Shown one piece after another: positions 20,801 through 34,574 of a stretch of 64,000 nt of DNA. Each line of letters starts with the position of its first letter. Positions within the stretch are counted from its first letter, which is position 1. A program made the translations under genes and the position numbers. The notes under the pieces are model-generated. The model was given only the letters and a program-made list of their open reading frames with translations. It did not search any database and had not been told where the DNA came from. Origin of the DNA: Brugia malayi (Eukaryota > Nematoda > Chromadorea > Rhabditida > Onchocercidae); the NCBI RefSeq assembly GCF_000002995.4, contig NW_025062475.1:1860001-1924000 (forward strand), read 5' to 3'.

Positions 20801-23800
20801 TAGCAAAGAATATCAAGGAATTTATTTCAAAAATGACAATTACAAAGAAGAAATAGTTCAGTAAAATATCAATGGAAAAGAAAAATTAAAAACCCATGAA
20901 AAAAACTGGAAAAAAATAGACACAAACTTCATCCGTAGAACTTTCCGCAATCAAATTGACAAAATCTACTTTCAAACCACCATCCGGAAAGACATGATTG
21001 ACACGAACTTTAATCAAATCATCAGGTTTTAAAGATAATCTGAAAATTCCTCATTCTAAAAGTTCAATTCACAATGTTCATAATTATTTCATTTCTGCTT
21101 AAATAATAAGGTTGGCTTCACTCAATACTTCCTATATTCTTTCAATGAAGTGAAAAATTGTTAATTATTTTTGTTATGGAATGATCTTTAAATTCTCATA
21201 GATTTTCATATGTAATAAAAATCAATTTTATACAACATCTGAAATGTGAAAATGAAATACTTTTTGCTTTTTACGACGCAACCAGAAATGCCAGGACTGA
21301 CTTCGACAAAGACATGAGCATCATCAGATGTTGAAGTTACGAATGCTTGAAGTTCTGAACCGATCTGAAATGAAATAAAGCTACAACTTCACAACTATAC
21401 TCTAAGCAAAAACACTTATAACAGTATTGAAAGAATAAAGCTAAACTACTAAAAATGAAAACATCAGTTAAAGTTAAAGAAATTTTAAGAAGTATTAATG
21501 CATAATCTACTGTGCTTTGTTTTTATTTACTCCTCTATCCATTTATTTAAAGATATACGTGAAGAAATAGCAGCTAAAATTTAATATCTCTAAATATTTT
21601 TACAAATGAAAACGACTGGATTTAAATATAAAAAAATACTCTTCATCACATCTTACCTCAATATCAGTTCCATTTCGATACAGCGTACTTTCTGAGCGTG
21701 ATTCCGTGACTGCAAGCCACCTACCCTTATCGCTATCAAAATTCAAAAGTTCCACATTATAAATCTGAATTTATAATATAAAGCATCAAAACATATTTTT
21801 TAAAAAAAATGAGCATTAAATTTCAACACAAAAAAAAATAAGAATTATTTACTAAATATCACCTCAGTATTAATTTCATTTCGTAAAAAATTGATGCAAG
21901 CGAAATAAATTGAAGTGAAGTATAAATTTCCATACTTTACGCTTAGGAATGTTTGGCTCAAATTTTGTAATTCACAATCATTCAAATTTACTATTATGTA
22001 GAAATATATATATAAAGAAAAAAAATGCACCTGATTTAACTCATAAGTCTTTATAACTTCATGTGCTTTCAAATAATTACCCATGATACCAGTCAAAGTA
22101 AGAATAGCTCGTTGATTATTGGTAAGTTCTAATATAATACTACTTGGTGACTGTGTAATACCAACAACTCTTCCCGTCACACGATCACCAGATTCAAATG
22201 CCTGTAAATTGAGATTTTATATAGAATTTTTTAAAAAATTGATAATTTTTCATTTATTCGATCTCCAATGTCTCAATTTTGAAAAAAAAAAAAAAAAAAA
22301 AAAGAACTTTAAGATATAGTAATTACAGAAAATATTACACTTAAAAAATTAAACAACATACTAAAAAAGAATTCAACAGAATAAAACAATAACCTTTCGC
22401 GTTTGTTTCAAAGTCATTTCCAAACATTTTCGATGCCTCGACTTACCACGTTTGTTTTTATAAACGTTCACTCCAATAATTTGTGCAATCAATTTCTCAC
22501 CAGGTTCAAAATCGATATCAATTAATGCTGACGCATCATTTGCTGGATTAGTCATCTGAAATATATATTAAATTAATATATGCTTTTTTAGATTGATAGA
22601 TATTTGAAACATGTTTTAAACTAATTTAGAGAGAGAGAGAGAAAAAGAAAGCAAGCTTATATCACACTTCACACGTTATAATTTTCAAAACTATTTTATG
22701 ATGAGAATGTTTACACACCTTATTTTAAAGCTACAAGTAGCATAAACATACCAAATTTTCATCGTACAAATTTTGTTTCCGAATGACACCATTCCAAAGT
22801 GGACTAACTTCTACTTTAACTACACCAACATGAGGTCCTTTACATACAAAAACAGGAATTAACGATCCATGAACATAACTCTGTGGATATCCTAGCAATG
22901 ATTGCTTCCTCTTTGTTTCATTTAATTTCCAAGTTTTCATCGTACATTCTGCCAAACGTGTCACCTGGAATACACATATTTTTTGCCATCTTAAAATAAA
23001 AGTTACGAAAATCGATAGTGTTTTTTTTTTTTTTTTTTTTTTTTTACAACAAATTGTTTCACCTTATCCTAATATAATAAGTTCGTAGATTTTTTGATAT
23101 ACTCAAATATTTTGTTACTTATTTCCTAGTTCTGAAGAATACTTTTCAAGCCAATCCAAACATTTCATTTTTTTTGAAACAATATAAAGTTGAATTAGAG
23201 TTGTTGTTGCAAACTGTTCCAATTATTCCCTTGGCATTTTATAGTATATACTATTATCAAACCAAATATAAATCAGCAAAAGCACAGTTAAGAAAAAAGA
23301 ACTTACAACAACCATTTTTTCGCTCTTTTGTACACCTTTTCCTTTTGGTTTAGAAAGATCCAACTTTTCCATTTTTTGCTTCAACTTCGTGAAACACATA
23401 ATTTTAACGTTAACTGTTTTACCTTTCTTTTTTCTCAAAAAACTCTGAACCGGTTGAGAAGTTTGATTCAAGAAACTTTGATCAAATTCCGATGCATGCA
23501 AACGTCCTAAAATGTAAATTTGTAATGCGCAAATGCAGTTAACAAAAACCATATATACCATAAAATTTATAAATTTGTTTTGACGAAGATAAATACCGCA
23601 ATAAGATGACAATAGAGAAGCATAATAATGTGATCGATCTGCTGTCATCTTTGAAACACATTTCCTAACAGACAACAAAATGAAAAAAATTCATACCGAT
23701 ACTGCCATCGGGAAACTCTAATTCGACAGCACTGTATAAATCATCTTTGGTCCACATTCCCACAACTTTTGCTGCATAAATCTTAAATTGTTTTAATTTT

Positions 23801-26800
23801 TTTTTCACTGCTGGCTTCACTGGTACCTAGAAAACAGGAATGAAATATAGTAAATAATAAGATCATCAACAAAAATATTAGAAACTTTAACAAGAGAACA
23901 ACAAGAGGACTTCAGTATTTTTTTTTTTTAAACAACAGCTATGTAAACACTTAAGAAATTATGTTTAAATGCAAATCATACAATGTACAGTATAATTTAT
24001 CAAATACATAAAGTTAAATTTTTTATGTTTCGACAGGGAATACCAATAAAATAATAATACCTTAACTTTTTTACGAATTAATCCGTATTTCCTTAGCATT
24101 TCCATTGCAATTCCAATCATAATATTTCCAGCAACCAATTTAGGTGTAATTGTGTATTGATTATTACTTTCATCTATAATCATTCTTAATGTTATATTAC
24201 CTTCAAAATAATTCAATTTGCCACTTTTGATTCTTTCATGATAGCGATGGTAATACCTTACGTTTACGGCAGTGACCACACTTTCTTTTTTTGCATTATC
24301 CCCTTCTCGTGAAACGTGAACGTTAAACTTCTAGCTCAAATCTGATTACTTCGAAATTTATTCATTTATTGTTCTTTTCAGCTTACGGTGATGCTTTACG
24401 TTCACGGTAGTCGTAAAATAGGTCAAACAAAATGAATATTTATCTTTTTGAATCATATGTTAAATCCATTATTTATAATCCTAATATTAGCAGCATGTAA
24501 GCTGAACACAGCTAGTATCGATAAACGCATTTTTTTTTTTTTTTGAATTCATAGACAAAATTAGCACAACTTTCTATATTTAGTTAAAACTGACCTAAAT
24601 TTGCAGAAATAGTATTCACATTTATATTTGGATGTATTCTCGTCGGAATATAAACCACAAAAGCCGATTTTTCAGTTTCTACTGTCGCAACTGCATATTC
24701 TTTTTTGTATAACCATACCTTCGCATCTAATTCATTTTTACTGCACAACAGTGACTGGAGTTTTTTCTGAAAATTTTCACCAAAAACTAATTAATGCTGA
24801 AAAACTGAATAGCAATTTAAACTGAAACAAAAATTGAGTTTTTGAACTGAAAATACCGTTCAATTTACTGCAAATTAAGCGAAGTAAAACAACATAAGTT
24901 CTCTCTTAAAAAAGAGAAAGAACAAACTGCTACCATGGTAATTTACAAGAACAACTTAACCATACAGTTAATTAAAATGGGATAGAAGATTGATGTTACA
25001 AATATTGTTTATATTAATTTAATTTATTAGTCGAAAAATAAACAAAGAACAGTTTCCGTGATAGTTCACAACTATAATTTTTGTTCTATACCTCATCCAA
25101 ATGCTGAACACCATCATCAAGAAGAAATAGAACTAATTCGCAGGTTGGCAATTTGATATCCAAAACCAATGCCTTAGCATAGCTTCCTTTCTAAAATTTT
25201 TTGAAAAAAAAAAAAAAAAAAATAGTAAAGCTTTTCAAATAATACATGCGATTCAGACCAAGATTTGTTTCTTAAAACTTTTCAAAGAAAATGGCAGTAA
25301 TCACATAAATCTATCTCTTCAGAAAAAAAAAAAGAAATACCCTCAGCAAAGCTAAAAACAATTTCTTTGCTACGCATTCTGCATTCAATTTTCTGTTGAA
25401 ATTATTAACTAAAAACGACTTATGAACTCTATCAATCTATATTTTGAGAAACTGTATTATTGTATATTTTGAAGAAAACCTGCAGAATATTAGTGCTATT
25501 TATTGTGCATCCTTTCAGATTTGTGTTATCACCATGCTGTACAACAACATTACGTTCTGAGACCTCTATAACCTTTACATGGATACATTCTCCGATTTTT
25601 GGTACTTGCGAATTGCTTGCATTATTTGCTATAAACCAATTCAATTCTTCCACAGTATAATGTATCATAGATGGTGCAAAATAATCAGGTTTTGCACCTG
25701 GTGGTACACAGAGATGTGTCTGAAAAACATTTCGTTTAGAAATTATCTTATCTGTTAAAATATTCAGAATAAAGCAAAGAAAAGATTGTAAAGAAAAGTT
25801 CTATAAATGTGCATATTTATAAATATTTTAACAGCAAAAATGATAACATCACAATGAACCTACATCTAAGATTAAAGCAAATCGTTTCCTCTCCAAATCA
25901 ACTGATGATACTCGTGCCACAACGGTTTGTCCTATTTGAAGCTCTTCTGAAAAACAGCAATTATTTTTAAGTATATTGTAAAAAAATTTTAAAAATATCA
26001 GATAATCACAAAATTCAGAAGCCTTTTAATCAGTACTTACGCATTGACACTGGCAGCATCATCGGACGTATAAACCGTGCTGGGCCTGTAAGAGCTGAGC
26101 CACCTGCCAATTCAACAAAATATCCCATTTCTTTATGTTTTTGAATGATATTACCACAAACGAGATCTCCTTTCGTAAGATCTTGAATACCAGTAATGCG
26201 TGCATGCTTTTCTAACCAATCAATTATGAAACGCTTACTCGTCACCTAAAATATATGTTACTTCAATCCAATTCCATGAATTTTAAAAGTTGCATATAGC
26301 AAAAACTAAAGCATTAATGGTCCAATCACTATAATGTAATCTATTAAATTGCACAATAGTTCATTTGTTTTCAATGAACTTTAAATCAAGTCTATCTATT
26401 GAATAAATAGTCCTCAAAATTGAATTTCAAAAATCAAATTTTGATCTGAAAAATGAACAAACCTTAAGATTTCCGGCAATATCACCCAACACCGTAACTT
26501 TTGGCAGCACACTTCCAGGTGCAATGCTTTCATTTAATGAATGAAAAGGTAAATCAAGGTAATCACTCAGTAATTCTTTAGGAATGAATGCTTTCACTTT
26601 TCCACCCTGAATTGAGGTTCATTTTCACAAAAAAAAATTATTGAAGTGGCTATGATGATACTTTTAACCTTTTTCTTATCTTTATAAATGAAAAACGCAC
26701 TGATAATGAATCATCCAAAGGATCAATAATGCATGCAGATCAAGTAACATATTAAAAAAAAAAAACCATTAATAGATAGATTAAACAAACCAATTTTTTT

Positions 26801-29800
26801 CCTAGTCGGACAGAAACATTCAAAACCTCATTCCGTGTTAAGTTATCACCATTCGATGAAACATTCACAACAACTGCCGAAAAAGAAAGGGGATTCTCTC
26901 TATCCATTAGAAATGGCTAAAATTTAAATGTGTGCAAAAAAGGAAATTACAAGTTTTCTAAGAAGAATTCACAACTATTTGCATTTGTTTCGTCCTGGTG
27001 AGGATTGCAGAATTGCTTTCAAATCAGTTATCTCGATCAAAAGCATACGTTATTGAAAGAAGAAAATCGAAATCCTTCACCAGAAATCAGCAGAAATGAT
27101 AAAGATCACTATTCTCACCCATCAATAATTATTCAGGCTAGATATTAATATGGTTCCACTTTTCCGTAAATTAGCATTTAAAGCAAACCTGAGCCCTTGC
27201 TATCCCGGTTCCACCGTTAGTCGTATTAGCTAAGGCAACCAACAAACGCTTACGCTGCGGATCAACACTGACCACTCGAACACGGACTGTGAGACCAACT
27301 CTTGAAGAGGAGAAAAATCAATATCTTTTGAAAGTTTAAAATCAATTTTATAAACTTTAATACATAATAGATAAAAGTAAAGAAAAAAAAATTCCACATT
27401 TTTATGCAAAATTACACAGTAGCATAAGAAAGTTCAAAAAAAAATAAATAAACATACTTCACATTGGTTCCTAATCGTTCCGCCTCTTTCGGAAACATAA
27501 AACCGCATGTTCCACCATAAAAACCAATAACAAGTCCACCACTTGAGTGCTGCGAGATAATATAACCAGTAGTTATTACATTAGTTGTAACTTCAGCGTA
27601 ATTTTTGATAATTGTATCTTTGCTTGATATAAGGGATTGTTTATTTGTCAGAATAAGTCTCTCTTTCAGCTTATTCACATTCAAAACACGACAGTTGAGC
27701 TCATCACCTGAAGATAAAAGAAATAACTGTAAAGCACTGCAGAGAAAAACATATTTGAAAGAACAGCAATTTTAATAACTGATATCAGTTAAATACGTAA
27801 AATAACTAGCGACCGAACTACATACTATGTACACAACCCTGATTCTTAAATTAGAGTAGACTTTGCAGAAAAAAAAAATAAAAGAAACCATTACTCACAA
27901 AATTATTGTTCTTTCAACTCGCAAATCTTGCAAGAAAAAAAAAAAAAAAGTTATTTGGTCTCATAACACTTCTTTACTGAACGTAAAAATAAGAGACATA
28001 TTAAGTCGCAATAAAATTGAACTATTTGTCTTAATTGTATGTTCAATACTAAAATCTTTTAATATAACATGCAAAAAGAAATTCTTTCGACAATTTTTGC
28101 ACAAAAATTTACCTATATCTATATTCTACTGTTCTAATGATAGGAAAAAAAATTTCATTAATAGGAAAATATTTTTGGAATGTCATACATATAGAATAAC
28201 TTAAAGTAAAGACACTTCTTATAGCAGCATTCAACTAATTTTTAGCTGCATTACTTTACAATTTTTTCCTGATTAGTTTAATGCATATATTATGTTTTAG
28301 GAAAGAAAATATATGCAATCTAGAAGCTTTTTAATTCTACTTTTTTTTTTTTTTTTTTTTTTTTTACAAAGAATGCAATCATAAAATACTTCAAAAGCAA
28401 AATTGCCAAGTGCTAGTAAAGAAAACCTTTCAGTGCTTAAGAATATCAGCACCAAGTTGGAATGCAACTGACTAATAATTCAGATGGTAATCAAACAAAG
28501 TAATCTTTTTTTCACAAAATATCTAATGAAGTTAGAAAAAAATTTACCGACGACGAAATGTTTTTCAATTCGCGTTATCAACTTGTCAGAAAGGTGAATT
28601 TTGGGTATAAATCCCGGGATTGAATTGTATATTTTGACGAACAATCCTTTATCTAGCACAGATTCTATCTTTGCAGTAACTTTTACACCTGGAACAGCGT
28701 CCTGAAACGAAACAGTGAAACAAATTGATCAAATAAATTCATTCGACACTTTCACGCAAAACAGTGAAGTATAAAATCTACTGCACACATAATTTGAAGA
28801 TGACATGTAATGAACAAAACAGGGAAAATAATAAGCAAAGAAATAATTAATTATTCATTATAATTCTGCTAAAGTTAAAATACATTGATCTTTAGAAAAG
28901 TTAATAAGCTGCAAAAATTAGAAATGGCGTAAGTTGATTTCAAAAAGAAAGTTGTAAAGCAGCAAAATATTAAATAAATGAAAAAAAAAAGCCTTACTTT
29001 TATGGAGACCATTTTCTGTGCTAAAATATTTTTCTGTGTTGCAACTATTAATATTCTTTCAACCATTTTGAATGATAATACGCGTGCTTGATGTACTGTT
29101 CCCTTCTTGTATTCAACAGAATCTGAAAAAATAAGGAATTTACTCAATGCTAACTCCACTCGGGTAAACAAATTAAAGAAATAACTGATATCGCAGATCT
29201 CATCGAAAGGGAAATAATGCTATACCAAATTACATTTATGCAAATAAAAGAAAAAGATGGTGAATATATATGACTGAATAAAGTAATTCGGTAATCTGAC
29301 GCTAACACTAACAAGGCATTATCTTCATTATTTTAAAATTAAATCTGAAAGTAGTCGCTCATCAGAATTATTTCATTTAAACATGATTAAAAAATTAAAA
29401 AGACTCCATGAAGTGAAAATTAAAAGATGCATGCAAACCTTTTAGCTTAGTTTTTCTCGCAAATGCTGCCACTAATGAGTTTCTTTCATCTTCATGCACT
29501 AAATCAAAATTGACATTCCCATTCTTATCGACACTGCTTACCCTGCACTCAATAATATCACCAATGTGGATATTCTGAAAACCGAAAATATAAAAAACAA
29601 AAGTATTACGTCATCTCGCTAAGCAAGTGAACTTAGTAAAAAGTAAAAAATCTTTCAATCTTTCGAGAAAAGAATTACTAAACCATTAAAAGATCGAAAT
29701 AAAACTAGTTGAACAGTTGAAAGACCAAGCAGCATATTTAACTCATATAGAATGAGTTACTAAAGTAAAGAAAAAAAAAAGAAAAAAAAAAAAAAAACCA

Positions 29801-32472
29801 ACGACAGTGAATGTTTATAGTAGTGAAAAATCAATTGTTGTATGAACCAAAAGTGGTAGAAGGTAAAACGAAAAAAGTCAGCCATTCCAATCGTTAATAA
29901 TTATCGACATAAAATAATTATCATAACAAATCTCACCTCAAAATTAGTTCGTTTTACCAACTTACTAACAGCAATTATATCTGGATGTCCATTCAGTGTT
30001 AATAAATTGCTATTCTGTTGACAAAACATCACTATTGTTTTAAAAGACTTCAAACATTTGTATGGATCGTTGCGATACCTAGGTGGTAAATGTTGTCTGC
30101 TTACATATCCTTTTATATCTGAAATATTTAAGAATGAAATCATTAAAAACCAAAAAGAGAGAATATCTTTCTCTTAAAAAGAGAATAATTTTTATTCTTT
30201 AAAAACACATACAGAAAACAACACAGTTAAAACTAAATTATGTCCTTCAAACAAATTTAGTTTTCGAGTGACAATCCCAAACCCAATTTTAATCTTTTAG
30301 TGAAACAACCATCGATAAACTAATTAGTTGATGTTTTTATAAACACATTATTTTTTCTTCTAAACAGAACTATTTCTTTTAGATTTTCCTACAGCTAGAA
30401 TATGCTGAATTATTATTTATAAAAATTAATTTCGATAAGATCAAATTCTAAAGTTATAAAGTTTACCATTCCCAATATTGACATAAACACCACTATGAGT
30501 TGGCTGCAAAGGATTCACTAAAAGTAAAGTTCCTGGCATTAAATCGTTAAGTTTAAGTTTCTTAACAACGGCATCATCCAAGCATTCCATTTCAGGAACA
30601 GCAGACAAACTGATAACTCGTGCCTTCTACAACAAAAATTAATTTATGCGAACTTTTAGATTGTTAAAATATGAATTGCTGCTGAAATTAGCTGTTCAGA
30701 TTAAATTCAAATCATTAATCAAAAAAAAAAGTTTACAATGTCAGAATAGCCAGTATTTAAAGTTGAAAAATTAGTTTTACTTTATTTGATGAACTTTCAT
30801 TCTGTATTCGCAGTAAAAGTGGTTGTCCTTTTATTAAGCTTTCCTTTGGAAAAGTAGATGGTAAGTGTCTTTCTGCTAGAAATCCTTTTAATTCAACTGA
30901 TTGCAATCCAAGATCAATAATAACACCTATAATAATTGTTTTTCATTAAAGCCGCTAAAAAAAAAAGGAAAAAAAAAATAAAATAAACGAAAAAGTGATA
31001 AACTTCTTGAAATTATACCTTTATCTTCTACACTTCCCACAACGCCATTAAGCACAAGACCATCAATTAGAGCGCCAGGATTGAGATGGAAATTTACAAT
31101 TAGTGGGTCACAGCTAACAATAGGATATGAAGCTTTTTTCCTTTTCTTTTGAGTATCTGAAAGATGAACAAATAGAAATTATTTACATCCCTGATTTCTT
31201 ACTTAATTATGTTCATGAACAACACTCTTTTGGAATTGAAGCAATTTGCTAGATTTAATTACTAACATATCCAAGTTTTCTAACAATATTAAGTCATAAA
31301 TTTCAAATTGGAATGACTGCCATATATTAAAATCGATCTGCTATTGAACCTGCAGGAAAGCAGGGTTATAGAAAGCAAATTATAAGTAAGCAAGCAAGCA
31401 AACTTACATCAAAATATTCCTTAGTCTGATTATTTAATAATGCATAAAGGAGCTGTACTAATTTTTGATAGCCGTTAAAAGCTAACATCTCATTTTGTAT
31501 TACACTACAAAAATTTTTCAGATCAAATTTTATGGGAACCAAATTTGGAAATTATGAAAATACCATGAGTTTCTCTGCCTTTGATGACTTTGAATGCTAG
31601 CATTTGACCAACTCTAAAGACATCTTCTAGCGTAATAGATGAATTTCTAAGTGTTTCCAGCATCAAGCTGCCGAAATTTTGAACAGGTACTTTAACAACT
31701 ACACCATCCGAGCATTCCAACAGTATTTCTGCCTCTCTAATCTAAATAGAATCAAGAAAAAAATTTCTTAAACACTGAAGCTGTACAATCTTATTACGTG
31801 AAATAAGAAACCATTAATTCATCTCAAAACCTTACTTTCATAACAACACCCAATCCAAGCATTCCTTCAGTGAGAAAATTCGGAGTTATACGCTGATTCC
31901 ATACACCAACATATTCCGACTTTTGCTCATTTTTAATCGGTAGGTGCTGAAAATATCATTAGCAAAAATTTTCGCTACTTTATCCCTATGAATTCCATTA
32001 ATCAATTCCTTATATTATTTAAAACCAAATAAATACCATTAATAATAATGTGTCATTTTACAATGCTATTAATGTCAACATTTTCAGTTGAATAACTATC
32101 ACGTACTGTTATCATAGCCATCATCTAATTGTTATAATAAATATTATCACTATTATCGCTACCATTATTTTTATCATTACTGTTGTACAAATAGTAGCAC
32201 AAATTTCTATAGTGAAGACTTCTACTATTACTGTTAACATTAGCATCATTAATACTGTTGATACTATCATCAGTATCCATAGTTAATGTTGACTTTATTA
32301 TAGTTTAAAAATACAAACATGAATTAAACATTACAATACTTATTTCTGCATACGATCATTTTAATTTTAACTAAAAATTCACCTTCACATCCGTTGTTTC
32401 ATCATTAACTGAATGTATTTTCCGACGTTTTTTACTTACGGATAAATCCTCACGTGGAAAATCAATTTCCAT
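17888..32472 (-). CDS. rrp5 (PDCD11): RRP5/PDCD11 pre-rRNA processing factor (1790 aa, 36 exons)
   Basis: Nucleolar protein needed for 18S and ITS1 pre-rRNA processing. Exons: 32472-32383, 31946-31836, 31741-31564, 31156-31019, 30926-30781, 30626-30467, 30118-29937, 29574-29439, 29122-28998, 28701-28548, 27707-27458, 27300-27189, 26916-26791, 26606-26463, 26245-26041, 25946-25864, 25719-25480, 25190-25092, 24330-24061, 23826-23697, 23506-23307, 22964-22752, 22555-22394, 22201-22031, 21764-21657, 21364-21261, 21039-20928, 20751-20614, 20445-20256, 20034-19890, 19724-19641, 19472-19304, 19031-18875, 18624-18459, 18334-18220, 17947-17888. It has a basic N-terminus (KKRRK), then many S1 RNA-binding repeats to about residue 1375 (for example GVKVTAKIESVLDKGLFV, GSIGRLHASEF, GDRVTGRVVGI), a basic linker, and HAT repeats about 1510-1770 (LEADWIPDN, DIDKARAVAERAL, TDVWTVYIDLL). 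Length matches human PDCD11 (about 1870). All 36 phases agree. Largest introns: 24331-25091 and 27708-28547. Confidence 0.95.
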
Positions 32473-33004
32473 GCTTGTTCTTTCTCTGAAATACAAGAAT
32501 CTTACGTAAGAATTATACGAAAATCTTCACGTTTTTCAGAATCGAATAGAACAAACGATCATCGTCTTAACTTAATGCAGTAATCTCACGTAAATTAAAT
32601 TAACCCTTCGTAACAGACTCCTTACGAGAAAAAAAAAAATGAAGTAGCGTCAGGATATAACAATGATGCGTTAAATCGTTAAATTAGGATTGGTGAGGTG
32701 ATGTGATGATGAATGTTTTGTGTTGGGCAGTGGGTTTTCACGTGTTATACGTGTTCATTTACGTCTTAGTCAGACATCTGTTTTGGTAAAAATAAGAATT
32801 CGTGCGTGTTATGTACGTATGACATTTACATGTTAGGAGAGCAATTCTTCTGTTCAGAATTCGTCATTGCCACATACAGAATTTAGGTTGCGTTCAAACA
32901 GTTTACTAATATTCAGTCTCTGGTAGGTGCCATTAAATCATATTATTTTGACGTATCTGAAACTTTTTATAGGATTCATAAGTTGATTAGGAAGTACGAA
33001 TAAA
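32473..33004. promoter_or_regulatory. Divergent promoter region between RRP5 and G-gamma genes
   Basis: The two start codons face away from each other with 532 bases between them. The region is less AT-rich than the introns and contains many ACGT-bearing words (ACGTATAC-like, TACGTGTTCATTTACG). On the plus side an acceptor-like TTTTTATAG ends at 32972, 32 bases before the G-gamma ATG. Regulatory role is inferred from position only. Confidence 0.5.
32485..32486 (-). other. Candidate SL trans-splice or 5'-UTR acceptor of RRP5
   Basis: A TATTTCAG acceptor ends at 32486, 13 bases upstream of the ATG (32472). No upstream coding exon is apparent, so it fits a spliced-leader addition site; a 5'-UTR intron is the alternative. 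Confidence 0.55.
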
Positions 33005-33804
33005 ATGAGCGCAAGAGATACTCATTCCATTCAACAGGCGCGAAGTGTTGTGGAACAGTTACGTCGTGAACGTAACTTACGTCGTACGACGATCTCTCAA
33101 ACGGCGAGTGATTTAGTGCGGTGAGATTATGCTTTTTCAAACTTTATGTAATATTCGTAACACATTCGGAATTTTTTATGAGTTATGCAAAAGTTTTTGT
33201 GGTGAGACTACCTTTAATGTAAGGAAAGAAATATGGATTTGTGGCTGTGTTTGAGAAGGTATTATCGGAAATTTACGTGAAAAATGTGGAGTTAAAAAGA
33301 TGAGGAATCAATTTATTATTTTTTGCATGTCTTTTTCTTGTCCATGTACCAACTGCCAAACTTTCTTTTCCAAAATAAGAAATTCTAATGATTTCATGTG
33401 TTTTTGTGAAATTCTTACTTTAATATTTGAAATTAATTCAAGAACTGTTTTTGTTGTTGAAATGCATGTTCAACTGGAATATTGATTAGCTGGAACCTCG
33501 TATAGTCCTGGAACATACTTTCATGTTAACTTTAATGGAATAAGCTCATCGAATCCAATTACATGTTTAAACTTATCATCTTTTAAATGAATGTTTGAAA
33601 TGGAGGAAATCTTTCTGTTTGGAAGAATTTCTTGATAAATGGGATTATTCCATATATTACAGGAGCAAAATATTCTTATTAATTTGCTGGAGTTCCAGGT
33701 ATACGCAAGATTGTCAAAGAGACGACATATTACTGACAGGCTTTCCGAATGATAAGATGAATCCATTCCGACCTAAAAGTTCCTTCCAGTGTTTGCTACT
33801 TTAA
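33005..33804 (+). CDS. gpc (GNG): Heterotrimeric G-protein gamma subunit (73 aa, 2 exons)
   Basis: Exons 33005-33120 and 33699-33804; the codon split CG|G restores Arg-39. The protein starts MSARDTHSIQQARSVVEQL, continues with a helix matching the gamma subunit coiled coil that pairs with G-beta (ERNLRRTTISQTASDLVRY), and keeps the family DPLLTP/NPFR region as DDILLTGFPND..NPFRP. It ends in the CAAX box CLLL; Leu at the last position predicts geranylgeranylation and membrane anchoring. Length 73 is typical (68-75). Which of the nematode paralogues (gpc-1 or gpc-2) it represents cannot be decided here. The gene is transcribed away from RRP5 and toward the helicase gene. Confidence 0.9.
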
Positions 33805-34574
33805 GCCGGCGCTATTATCGGATGTTGCGGAATGGATGATGCTACGCGATCGTATTATCATAAATCATTGGTATTCTTTCTTTCCAGCCATATCTAGCAA
33901 AATTAATTCATTTTCTTATTGATTGTGATGACAAATAAGGGATTAGTCTTCTCGAAATTTGATTGTTTACGAACGAACCTGAGGATTTTGTAAAAAACGG
34001 AGCAAATCGAGACTTACTATGAAAATGATATCCACATCCTTAGTATATGAGTCTATTTTTTCTTTTTTTTTCCCATTATTTTCCATTTGCTGTTTAGTAT
34101 GTGCTTATCGTTGATGATTTTCATTTGAGGCCTAATTTTTATGATTTTTAAAAACAATTCCTTTCCTTCCTGTTTTTTTAGCCTTATGAATATCGTTGAT
34201 GTGTCATCTTTATCATATTTGATTTCCTTGTATTCCTACCCAAGAATAGAATTTTTTGTAATTGTAGTAGTAGTCAAAGTTTCTGTTGAACAAACTAATC
34301 GTCAGTCCAATCAAGGATTGCAGGGTTAATTCCCGAAACCTGTGCAATACCACTTTTACATCGGAGATTTATATTGTCACACGTTATGAATAGCTTATTC
34401 CGCATATCGCTAACAGCGGAATCTCAAATATTAAAAATTATTAAATAATAAGCATCCTGTTTTGTGTTCATGAATCCCCCGCTTCAGAATTTCTAACGTC
34501 AGTGCAAATCATAAAGCAATTTTACTTTACTTATTAAAAACATAAATTTCAAGCATAAAATTTAACAAGAATAT
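33805..34574. other. Convergent 3' region between G-gamma and DDX55 genes
   Basis: 770 bases between two converging stop codons; it should hold both 3' UTRs. I see no further coding or RNA gene. Confidence 0.5.
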